Source: Rubrobacter sp.
GTDB taxonomy: Bacteria; Actinomycetota; Rubrobacteria; Rubrobacterales; Rubrobacteraceae
Direction: 5' to 3'
DNA length: 11,154 nucleotides
NCBI GenBank assembly: GCA_016781885.1
Contig: JADDPM010000071.1
Location: forward strand, 1-11,154
In this document: positions 5,885 to 11,154 of the stretch, one piece after another
Layout of the letters: each line of letters begins with the position of its first letter
Position numbering within the stretch: position 1 is the first letter of the stretch
The notes under the pieces: model-generated
What the model was told of the DNA's origin: nothing
The model's database searches: none
Seen by the model: only the letters and a program-made list of their open reading frames with translations
Position numbers and translations under genes: made by a program

Positions 5885-6414
5885 ACCATCCGGGCGAGGC
5901 TGGCCCCCGGAGCTGCGACCCCGAGAAGGTCTTCGAGCTCGCCGACCGGGAGGCGGCGGAGAGTCTTGACGCCGGGGAGGAGCGGGAGGTCCGGGACCAC
6001 CTCGCTCGCTGCGGCGAGTGTCGCGAGCTCTACGAACGTGAGCTCGACTTAAACGCCTTCTTGGGCTCCCTGGACTTCTCCCGGGCGGGTTCACGGTCCG
6101 TTCACAGAGGCGTTGCGATGGCGCTGCCGACCCGTTCCGCGGGAGGGCGCATCATCTGGGGGCTCCTCGGCGCCGTGCTTCTAGTCACCGCGCTCGCCTC
6201 CCTGGAGTTCGAAGCTACGCAGCCCGTCATGCTGGCGATGGGTATCCTGGGCGCTTTTTGGGCTTTGATCTCCAGCTCCGTCGAGGTGGTGACCGCGATA
6301 GTGGACGCAGCCGGTCTCACCATCCTCCTCTTACTGGTTCTGGGGGGCCTGGCTGACGTCCTGATAGCCCTCGCGGTCGTCCTCAGCCGGAGGCGCAGAG
6401 CCCAGGAAGCATGA
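5881..6414 (+). CDS. Zinc-finger membrane anti-sigma factor
   Basis: 177-residue cognate anti-sigma factor. The cytoplasmic N-terminus is a ZAS/zf-HC2 domain: Cys12, then HLARCGEC (His40, Cys44, Cys47; the HxxxCxxC signature), and a helix (RELYERELDLNAFLGSL) that in known members binds and masks the sigma factor. Three hydrophobic segments follow at about 91-108, 115-140 and 142-169, and the protein ends in a basic SRRRRAQEA tail. There is almost no room for an extracytoplasmic domain, so sensing, if any, must lie in the membrane segments or in a partner. The obvious candidate partner is the exported protein encoded by the next gene, which overlaps this stop by ATGA at 6411-6414. The order sigma, anti-sigma and the 4-base overlap at each side support joint expression. 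Confidence 0.9.
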   Translation: MNHPGEAGPRSCDPEKVFELADREAAESLDAGEEREVRDHLARCGECRELYERELDLNAFLGSLDFSRAGSRSVHRGVAMALPTRSAGGRIIWGLLGAVLLVTALASLEFEATQPVMLAMGILGAFWALISSSVEVVTAIVDAAGLTILLLLVLGGLADVLIALAVVLSRRRRAQEA

Positions 6415-7391
6415 GTCGCTCCGCTGGACTCCTGATCGCTGTTCCCGCCCTCTTCCTGGCGGCGCTGGTCCTGTCCGCTGGCCCCGTCCGTGCCTCCGAG
6501 AAGAAGGTTATGGAGAACGTAGTAGTGGAGAAGGGCGATACCGTGGAAGAGGTCTCCACAGCCTGGGGTTACGTGCTCGTGGAGGGCGAGGTTGAGGAGG
6601 ACGTAAGATCCGGCCTCGGCAATATCGAGATCAAGGGTCCCGTCGGGGGTGACGTGCAGGCGGGATCCGGTGACGTATACATAAACGCCCCGGTGAAGGG
6701 TGACGTGAAGGTGGGCAGCGGGGATGTGCATCTGGGACCCGAGGCGTGGGTCGAGGGGGACGTATCGTGTGGCGGCGGCAGGCTCGCACGCGATCCATCA
6801 GCCGTCGTTATTGGCGTCGAGAGGGCAGGTTTTTCTCCTGAGTTCGACGAGGAGGACCCCGATGCCTTCCTGGGTGCGGCGGGGTGGGCTTTGATGACCC
6901 TGGTGCTCGCCGCTTTCGCGGTGCTCGCGACCGTCGTCGTACCGAGGCCGCTTCGCGCCGCCACCCGGAGCCTGGAGCTCTCGCCGGGACGCTCGTTGCT
7001 GCTTGGTCTGGGCTCCTTCCCGGCGGCGATCATACTCTCCGTACTGCTCGCTATTACGGGGGTGGGACTTGTGTTGCTCTTCTTGCTCTGGCCGGCGTAC
7101 CTGGCGCTGGTCTTCTTCGGGCTCTTCGTCACCGCTTACTTCCTCGGGCGCAAGGTGGTGCTCGCCACGGGGCACTACCGGGCCGGTGACGCTCTGGCCG
7201 CAGCGGTCGGCGCCGTCCTCGTCGCGGCGGCCTATCAGATTCCCATTCTCGGCGGACTCGTGTTCGTCGTCCTCGCTCTTATCGGCGCGGGCGCGACCTT
7301 CTCGACCCTCCTCTCCCGCTGGCGTCCGGGTGTAAACCGCCCCACCTACGCTTCCTACGAGGACTATCTCAACGACCGGCGGGATGCTTGA
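6411..7391 (+). CDS. Exported bactofilin-like beta-repeat membrane protein
   Basis: 326 residues in three parts. Residues 1-28 form a signal peptide (cleavage probably after VRA). Residues 55-125 are a polymer-forming, right-handed beta-helix-like domain with 17-residue turns beginning at Val61, Val78, Val95 (19 residues) and Val114; the core pattern is xGDVxxGSGDVxxxxP. After an acidic linker (EFDEEDPDAF) come four or five membrane helices from 154 to about 300, and a short polar tail. Bactofilins are normally cytosolic scaffold proteins. Here the signal peptide would place the repeat outside the membrane, as in actinobacterial proteins annotated polymer-forming cytoskeletal. It overlaps the anti-sigma stop by ATGA, so it is the third gene of the sigma operon and a candidate input or target of that system. 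A GGAGAG/CTCTCC stem-loop follows at 7394-7413 without a T-tract. Confidence 0.85.
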   Translation: MSRSAGLLIAVPALFLAALVLSAGPVRASEKKVMENVVVEKGDTVEEVSTAWGYVLVEGEVEEDVRSGLGNIEIKGPVGGDVQAGSGDVYINAPVKGDVKVGSGDVHLGPEAWVEGDVSCGGGRLARDPSAVVIGVERAGFSPEFDEEDPDAFLGAAGWALMTLVLAAFAVLATVVVPRPLRAATRSLELSPGRSLLLGLGSFPAAIILSVLLAITGVGLVLLFLLWPAYLALVFFGLFVTAYFLGRKVVLATGHYRAGDALAAAVGAVLVAAAYQIPILGGLVFVVLALIGAGATFSTLLSRWRPGVNRPTYASYEDYLNDRRDA

Positions 7392-7393
7392 GT

Positions 7394-7413
7394 GGAGAGC
7401 CCAAACCCTCTCC
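7394..7413 (+). terminator. Possible stem-loop terminator of the sigma operon
   Basis: GGAGAG and CTCTCC form six pairs around an eight-base loop (CCCAAACC) directly after the stop codon. No T-run follows. Support is modest. Confidence 0.35.
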
Positions 7414-7456
7414 AACCCCGCCTCATGATCACGGCCAGGCGTCTCGCCAACCCCGT

Positions 7457-7497
7457 CTACTAACGGAGTGACGGCTAGTAGGCTTACGGGCTAAAAT
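7457..7497 (+). promoter_or_regulatory. Promoter of the S41-like gene with flanking inverted repeat
   Basis: GTGACG (7468-7473), 18 bases, then TAAAAT (7492-7497) is a fair housekeeping promoter. CTACTA (7457-7462) and TAGTAG (7476-7481) form a perfect six-base inverted repeat bracketing the -35, a possible operator. The transcription start would be at about 7504-7505, on the GTG start codon. Confidence 0.5.
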
Positions 7498-7504
7498 CAG
7501 CGGC

Positions 7505-8752
7505 GTGTGGAAGAACACCACAACCAAGGAAGAGCGACGTCGGTTGCTGGCGCGGAGGTTGTCCTTCGTACTCGTGGCTCTGGTGCTCATGCTCGCGTCC
7601 TACCTTTACGGGCGCTCGGAGAGCCCGGCGGGCGTCTCGGCGGAGAACAGAGAGAGCGTGGCGCTGTACGCTGAGGCGCTGGAGACGGTCGAGGAGGACT
7701 ACGTGGGTCAGGAGGCCATCGACCCCAAGGAGCAAGCCTACGGCGCTATAGAGGGGATGTTGGAGACTCTGGGAGACGAGGGGCACACGCGCTTCCTCAG
7801 TCCGGTGGAGAGCGAGCAGAGCCGACAGGGGCTCTCCAGCACTTACGTAGGCGTCGGGATCAAGCTGGACAACAAGGACGGCGAGGTGGTGGTCACGTCC
7901 CCGATCGACGGATCGCCGGCGGAGGAGGCGGGGATCGAGTCGGGCGACGTACTGGTCGCCGTGGACGGTAAGAGCGTCCAGGGGGAGAACATAAAGGAGA
8001 TCGGGGACAAGGTCAGGGGCCCCGAGGGGAGCGAGGTGGAGCTCACGATGCTGCGTGAGGGGGAGGAGCGCGACTTTACCGTCGAGCGCGCTGAGCTAGA
8101 GGTATCCGCTGCTTCGTGGAGCTTGATCCCGGATACGGACGTCGCTCATCTGCGGCTGGCGTCGTTCTCGGAGAACAGCGCGGAGAAGCTGGCGGAGGCG
8201 ACGGCTGAGGCGCGGTTGGCGGGCGCTGAGCGCTTCGTGCTGGACCTCAGGGATAACACGGGGGGCCTTGTCGGGCAGGCCAAGGAGGTCGCCGCGCAGT
8301 TTCTGCCCGCCGGGAGCAGCATCTTTATTCGCAAGGATGCCGACGGCGAGGAGGAGGTGACGTACGTCCCCGACGGCAACGAGCCGCTGGACGCGCCACT
8401 GGTGGTCCTGGTGAATGAGGGATCCGCGTCGAGCGCCGAGATCGTAGCAGGAGCTTTGCGGGATAACGAACGGGCCCGGGTGGTCGGAGAGACGACCTTC
8501 GGCACCGGGACCGTGCTCGACGAGTACACCTTGAGCGATGGCTCGGCCATCCTGCTCGGCGTCGCCGAATGGCTGACCCCGAACGGAGACTTTATCCGGG
8601 GCTCCGGCATCGAGCCGGACGTTGAGGTGAGCTTGAAGGAGGACCAGGAGCCGCGCACCCCGGAAGAGACCAGAGACCTCTCGAAAGAGGAGGTCTTCGA
8701 GGAGGACGCCCAGCTAGAGCGCGCCTTCGAGGTTCTGCAAGAAGGGGAGTAG
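7505..8752 (+). CDS. Membrane-anchored PDZ/S41 peptidase homologue lacking the catalytic Lys
   Basis: 415 residues with the layout of C-terminal processing peptidases (CtpA/CtpB/Prc): a basic cytoplasmic N-terminus, one membrane anchor (19-36), a cap helix region, a PDZ domain at about 105-185 (YVGVGIKLDNKDGEVVV, then SPAEEAGIESGDVLVAVDG), and an S41 core at about 200-375 (FVLDLRDNTGG, NEGSASSAEIVAGAL, ERARVVGETTFGTGTVL). The nucleophile is present as Ser309. The family motif TFGKGxxQ reads TFGTGTVL, so the catalytic Lys is Thr334 and the supporting Gln is Leu338. The gene may encode a pseudoprotease or an altered active site. The remaining fold motifs are intact, so this is not decay. The C-terminal tail (376-415) is strongly acidic. 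GTG 7505 has no ribosome-binding site and sits seven bases after TAAAAT, suggesting a leaderless message. It lies 113 bases after the sigma operon. Confidence 0.9.
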   Translation: MWKNTTTKEERRRLLARRLSFVLVALVLMLASYLYGRSESPAGVSAENRESVALYAEALETVEEDYVGQEAIDPKEQAYGAIEGMLETLGDEGHTRFLSPVESEQSRQGLSSTYVGVGIKLDNKDGEVVVTSPIDGSPAEEAGIESGDVLVAVDGKSVQGENIKEIGDKVRGPEGSEVELTMLREGEERDFTVERAELEVSAASWSLIPDTDVAHLRLASFSENSAEKLAEATAEARLAGAERFVLDLRDNTGGLVGQAKEVAAQFLPAGSSIFIRKDADGEEEVTYVPDGNEPLDAPLVVLVNEGSASSAEIVAGALRDNERARVVGETTFGTGTVLDEYTLSDGSAILLGVAEWLTPNGDFIRGSGIEPDVEVSLKEDQEPRTPEETRDLSKEEVFEEDAQLERAFEVLQEGE

Positions 8753-8781
8753 CTCTTTAGACTTTCGGGTAAGAGAGGGGT

Positions 8782-9249
8782 ATGGGTTTGATGACGAGGG
8801 CTTTACATGGTGCCGTGGGCGGGATTGGGGGCACGGTGGCGTTGAGCGCGTTCCGTCAGGCGCTGGCCTCGGTGGGGCTGGTAGGCACGACCGCCCCCCA
8901 GCAAGTCGTCGAGAGGCTGGAGGAGACCGGGCTGTTGGAGGGTTCGTCGCCGGGGGCGCGGCGCGCTCTGGCCGTGGTCGCGCACCTCGCTTACGGTGTC
9001 GGGCTAGGGGGGGCTCTGGGGCTCCTGCGCCGGGAGAGGGAGGGGGCGAAGGAGGAAGCGGCCGTGGGCTCGGCTCTGGGCCTCCTGGCATGGGGCGCGG
9101 GGTGGGCGAGCTGGCTGCCGCTCACCGGGGTACATCTGCCGCCGTGGAAGCAGCAGACCGCAAAGGTGCTCCTGCCCGTCCTCGACCACGCCGTCTTCGG
9201 GGCGGTCTGGGGACTCGTGTACAGGGCCGTAAGGTCGGGTCGGAGTTAA
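8782..9249 (+). CDS. Small hypothetical membrane protein
   Basis: 155 residues with four hydrophobic segments at about 8-32, 62-82, 94-113 and 127-148, and Gly/Ala-rich helices. I do not recognise a family with confidence; it resembles the DUF1440/YagU-like small membrane proteins only in general form. Features worth noting are TTAPQQVVERLEETGLL (36-52) between the first two segments, and PPWKQQTAKVLLPVLDHAVFG (120-140), where a charged stretch enters the last helix. The start is uncertain. AAGAGAGGGG (8771-8780) is too close to ATG 8782 but better spaced for the in-frame TTG 8788 or ATG 8791, and either change removes only two or three residues. It lies 29 bases after the S41-like gene on the same strand, so it may be co-transcribed with it. 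Confidence 0.75.
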   Translation: MGLMTRALHGAVGGIGGTVALSAFRQALASVGLVGTTAPQQVVERLEETGLLEGSSPGARRALAVVAHLAYGVGLGGALGLLRREREGAKEEAAVGSALGLLAWGAGWASWLPLTGVHLPPWKQQTAKVLLPVLDHAVFGAVWGLVYRAVRSGRS

Positions 9250-9310
9250 GAATCCCAGTTTTCGATACGTTTCTGTGTAGAAGCTGAGTAACGTATATGG
9301 AGCGAGACTC

Positions 9311-9785
9311 ATGCCCAGCGGGTACACGAGAGCATTGAGGTACAGGCTCCGTTGCAGGACGTCTTCACGTACTGGTCGAACCTGGAGAACTTCCCCCAGA
9401 TCATGTCAACGTCGAAGAGGTTCGTGTGATCGACCAGGACACGAGCCACTGGAAGGTGAAGGGGCCTCTTGGCAAGGACGTCGAGTTCGATGCCAAGACT
9501 ACCGAGATGAGCCCGGAGCGCGGCGTCGGCTGGAACAGCACCAACGACAACGAGGTCGAGACCTCCGGGCAGGTGCGCTTCGAGGAGGTCGCCGAGGGCC
9601 GCACGCGGATAGACGTCACGATGAATTACACCGATCCGCCTGGCGGCAAGGTCGGGGAGCTTGCGGCGAACGCCCTCTCTAACCCCGAACGCGAGATGCG
9701 CGAGGATCTGGAGAACTTCGCCAGAAAGGTCGAGCGGGGCGAGCTAAACCTCGGTGGGCCGGGAGCCCAGGCTGGCGGTAGGTAG
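9311..9785 (+). pseudogene. SRPBCC/START-like protein gene broken by two frameshifts
   Basis: Three frames together encode one SRPBCC (cyclase/dehydrase, COG5637-like) protein, a cytoplasmic fold that binds hydrophobic ligands. ATG 9311, with GGAG at 9299-9302, reads only MP before the frame is lost. From about 9319 the next frame reads RVHESIEVQAPL, then DVFTYWSNLENFPQIM, and hits TGA at 9427-9429. From 9408 the third frame reads NVEEVRVIDQDTSHWKVKG and continues through EFDAKTTEM, GVGWNST and TMNYTDPPGGKVGE to the stop at 9783-9785. One missing base between 9314 and 9318 and another at 9406-9407 (TC-AAC for probable TCN-AAC) would restore about 158 residues. A shorter product from GTG 9426 (119 residues) is possible but lacks the first beta strand and helices. 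Sequencing error is an alternative explanation. A 61-base spacer separates it from the preceding gene. Confidence 0.8.
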
Positions 9786-9796
9786 AGAGACGCGTA

Positions 9797-9814
9797 GGGG
9801 GCGGTCCCGCCCTC
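9797..9814 (+). terminator. Short GC-rich stem-loop after the SRPBCC gene
   Basis: GGGGGCG (9797-9803) and CGCCCTC (9808-9814) form seven pairs (one G-T) around GTCC, eleven bases after the stop. No T-tract follows, so termination is only possible. Confidence 0.4.
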
Positions 9815-9823
9815 ACACCTTCT

Positions 9824-9865
9824 GGTAATATTGAGGCTGTCGGGCGAGGAGGCCCGGTAGCCTCC
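9824..9865 (+). promoter_or_regulatory. Extended -10 promoter and leader hairpin of the 61-residue protein
   Basis: TGGTAATAT (the extended -10 form TGnTAnnnT, with TAATAT at 9826-9831) precedes a leader in which GGAGGC (9848-9853) pairs with GCCTCC (9860-9865) around a six-base loop. The hairpin lies seven bases before the AAGGGAG ribosome-binding site (9873-9879) and could affect translation or stability. Confidence 0.4.
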
Positions 9866-9888
9866 ACGTATGTAAGGGAGAGTTTACT

Positions 9889-10074
9889 TTGAGCATCGCC
9901 ATAGCGGCAGGCATCGGGCTAGTCGTCATTGCCATCATCGGGATCCTAGTTATGACCGGCGCTATAGGCAGGGCCGGTGAGCGCAACCAGAACCGGGCCG
10001 AAGACGAGGAGGATCGGGCGCGCAAAGAACGTGAGAGCGGGGAGCAGAACCCCCGTGGAGGAGGCTCCTCTTAA
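9889..10074 (+). CDS. Small single-span membrane protein
   Basis: 61 residues: a short N-terminus, one membrane helix (about 5-27, rich in Ile, Val and Gly), then a very polar tail with alternating acidic and basic residues (AEDEEDRARKERESGEQ) and a Gly-rich end. I do not recognise a family. The size and form suggest a membrane-anchored accessory peptide, with the charged tail probably in the cytoplasm. The TTG start at 9889 has AAGGGAG at 9873-9879, about nine bases upstream; no better start is in frame. The adjacent extended -10 and leader hairpin support expression. The stop lies 44 bases before the next gene, so they may share a transcript. Confidence 0.6.
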   Translation: MSIAIAAGIGLVVIAIIGILVMTGAIGRAGERNQNRAEDEEDRARKERESGEQNPRGGGSS

Positions 10075-10118
10075 CCTCCAGCGAATCTGCACGCAAGATA
10101 CCGCCCCGGATAGCCAGG

Positions 10119-10553
10119 ATGCGCGAAGCGGGCGGATGTCTCGTCTTCACCAACGGCTGCTTCGATCTGCTGCATCCCGGGCACGTCTCCTACCTGCGCA
10201 CCGCGCGCTCCTTAGGCGACGCGCTCGTCGTCGGCCTCAACTCCGACGCCTCGGTTCGCAAGCTCAAAGGCCCCTCGCGCCCCGTAGTCTCAGAAGCCGA
10301 CCGGGCTATGGTATTAGACGCTCTCGAATCTGTGGACGCCGTTGTCATCTTTGATGAAGATACCCCAGTACGACTTCTACGTGAGTTGAAGCCCGCCATC
10401 TACGTCAAAGGCGGGGATTACCGCGTCGAAGATTTGCCGGAGGCAGAGGTTGCGGCGGAGATCGGGGCGGAAGTAAAGGTATTGTCTTTCGAGACCGGCT
10501 ACTCAACGACCGCTCTCATAGAAAAGATAAGGACTACGCTTCGTCCGGTATGA
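10119..10553 (+). CDS. RfaE2/HldE C-domain-type nucleotidyltransferase
   Basis: 144-residue cytidylyltransferase-fold enzyme, most like the stand-alone adenylyltransferase (RfaE2, the HldE C-domain) that makes ADP-heptose from heptose 1-phosphate. Motifs are VFTNGCFDLLHPGHVSYL (9-26, with the HxGH nucleotide-binding site at 19-22), GLNSDASVRKLKGPSRPV (39-56), VKGGDY (96-101) and the STT motif at 129-131 followed by ALIEKI, which closes on the nucleotide. Glycerol-3-phosphate cytidylyltransferase is related, but LKGPSRPV and KGGDY favour the RfaE2 type. The kinase domain of bifunctional HldE is absent. Family members usually carry some 15-20 residues before the VFTNGCFD block, against eight here. 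The frame is open upstream but has no standard start codon, and ATG 10119 has only a poor ribosome-binding site, so the true start is unsure. Confidence 0.85.
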   Translation: MREAGGCLVFTNGCFDLLHPGHVSYLRTARSLGDALVVGLNSDASVRKLKGPSRPVVSEADRAMVLDALESVDAVVIFDEDTPVRLLRELKPAIYVKGGDYRVEDLPEAEVAAEIGAEVKVLSFETGYSTTALIEKIRTTLRPV

Positions 10554-10583
10554 AACGTTGCCAGAGCCCATTCAAGGTTCGTC

Positions 10584-10603
10584 GCTAGAATAACTTCTCT
10601 AGC
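10584..10603 (+). promoter_or_regulatory. -10 box within an inverted repeat upstream of the last plus-strand gene
   Basis: TAGAAT (10586-10591) is a candidate -10 for the gene at 10615. It lies within GCTAGA (10584-10589), eight bases, TCTAGC (10598-10603), a perfect six-base dyad covering the -10 and probable start site. No clear -35 is seen. Confidence 0.35.
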
Positions 10604-10614
10604 AGAGCGGAAGT

Positions 10615-11067
10615 ATGAGGGAGAGTTTGGTGAGGCCAGCGTTGGACCTTCAAGCGAGAACGGAACGCTTAGGCCGGACGAGGGGTGGTCTGGCGCGTTT
10701 GGTCGGTTCGGCGGGGGCGATTCTGGTCTTGAGCGGTCTCGCTTTATGGATGCTTTTTATGCTCGTATTCTTCCCGAACGGCGAACGGTCTGGCGGCCCC
10801 GACCTGCTGGATGAAGCGGCTACGGCGAACGCCGTATGCGCGCTATTGGCGCTACTAAGCGTACTCTTTCTGTCCGGGCGGCCCCTTCTCTCGGCCGTCG
10901 TACTGGCGATCGCCTTCGTCGTCTCCTTTATCGTGGGGTTCGGTTGGTACTTTATTCTCACGCCTTCGCCTCTCGCACTTGTCGGGGGCGGCGATCTCCT
11001 CTACCTAGCTGCCGCGGGACTGATGGTAGCCACGAGCTTCGAGGAACGATCACGCCGTGAAATATAG
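10615..11067 (+). CDS. Hypothetical four-helix membrane protein
   Basis: 150 residues. A basic amphipathic N-terminus (about 1-28) leads to four hydrophobic segments at about 29-53, 71-88, 90-114 and 118-138, ending in a charged tail (FEERSRREI). The loop after the first helix is polar (FPNGERSGGPDLLDEA). I do not recognise a family. ATG 10615 has only a weak GCGGAAG ribosome-binding sequence directly before it. The stop at 11065-11067 lies three bases before the converging sigma-70 gene on the other strand, with no room for a separate terminator. Confidence 0.7.
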   Translation: MRESLVRPALDLQARTERLGRTRGGLARLVGSAGAILVLSGLALWMLFMLVFFPNGERSGGPDLLDEAATANAVCALLALLSVLFLSGRPLLSAVVLAIAFVVSFIVGFGWYFILTPSPLALVGGGDLLYLAAAGLMVATSFEERSRREI

Positions 11068-11070
11068 GGG

Positions 11071-11154
11071 CTAATCCAGCAGGTCGCGCAGAGAAGCGGC
11101 GTGAGGGCTACTCTTTATCTTCGCGAGGGCGGTGAGCTGTATCTGGCGGATGCG
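11071..11154 (-). CDS. C-terminus of a sigma-70 family sigma factor (cut by window edge)
   Basis: The minus strand from the window edge to TAG (11073-11071) reads 27 residues, RIRQIQLTALAKIKSSPHAASLRDLLD. This closely matches the end of region 4.2 in group 1-3 sigma-70 factors, where RERIRQIEAKALRKLR...LRDyLD is typical; these residues form the last part of the helix-turn-helix that reads the -35 element. The rest of the gene lies beyond the window. It converges on the plus-strand membrane-protein gene with only three bases between the stops. Whether it is the housekeeping factor or an alternative one cannot be told from this fragment. Confidence 0.8.
   Translation of the reverse strand, partial: RIRQIQLTALAKIKSSPHAASLRDLLD

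Noticed and set aside
5483..6094. 203-codon minus-strand frame opposite the sigma and anti-sigma genes
   Set aside because: Both plus-strand genes have clear family motifs and overlapping starts; the minus-strand product is Pro/Arg-rich without recognisable motifs.
6582..6786. Repeated GACGT/GGTGACGT words as a DNA repeat array
   Set aside because: The periodicity is explained by the 17-residue beta-repeat of the encoded protein, and the copies differ at many third codon positions.
9311..9430. Programmed ribosomal frameshifting in the SRPBCC gene
   Set aside because: No slippery heptamer is seen at either break and two separate shifts would be needed; mutation or sequencing error is simpler.
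9311..9682. 123-codon frame from ATG 9311 read straight through
   Set aside because: After MP the product is Arg/Ser/Thr-rich with no domain, and its 3' part lies opposite in phase to the conserved SRPBCC sequence. Only its start codon and first codons belong to the real gene.
1..11154. CRISPR array, transposase, prophage, tRNA or rRNA genes
   Set aside because: No regularly spaced repeats, no recombinase or transposase motifs, no terminal repeats, and no cloverleaf or rRNA-like sequence was found on either strand.

Overview
The window reads as chromosome of a high-GC, deep-branching actinobacterium, most like Rubrobacter. This is an inference from gene content, from liberal use of ATA (Ile) and AGG (Arg) codons alongside high GC, from several GTG/TTG starts, and from genes that appear to be leaderless. 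No mobile element, CRISPR array, tRNA or rRNA is visible, and no gap between genes exceeds about 120 bases.

Layout: (1) 2-1909, acetyl-CoA synthetase, cut at its 5' end by the window edge, followed by a perfect palindromic hairpin. (2) 2016-2729, a seven-helix Bax-inhibitor-1/YccA-type membrane protein, and 2834-3508, a YugP-like membrane zinc peptidase with a strong intrinsic terminator. (3) 3624-4244, an unrecognised protein with an HCGFC motif, then 4355-5098, a Crp/Fnr-family regulator preceded by an inverted repeat at the -35 position. (4) 5273-7391, a three-gene operon joined by two ATGA overlaps: ECF sigma factor, membrane zinc-finger anti-sigma factor, and an exported beta-repeat (bactofilin-like) membrane protein. 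Its promoter carries stacked CGAAA/TTTCG half-sites and a SigW-like -35/-10 pair. (5) 7505-8752, a membrane-anchored PDZ/S41 C-terminal-processing-peptidase homologue in which the catalytic Lys and Gln positions are Thr and Leu. (6) 8782-9249, a small membrane protein; 9311-9785, an SRPBCC/START-like gene broken by two single-base frameshifts; 9889-10074, a 61-residue single-span protein; 10119-10553, an RfaE2/HldE-C-type nucleotidyltransferase; 10615-11067, a four-helix membrane protein. (7) 11071-11154 on the minus strand, the last 27 residues of a sigma-70 family factor (region 4.2), running off the window edge.

The clearest functional unit is the sigma/anti-sigma/beta-repeat operon with the S41-like protein just downstream. 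Together they look like an envelope-sensing module: the sigma factor is held at the membrane by the anti-sigma factor, the third protein puts a beta-repeat domain outside the cell, and the promoter looks self-regulated. The link to the S41-like protein rests on proximity only. The remaining genes are mostly single transcription units with their own -10 elements.
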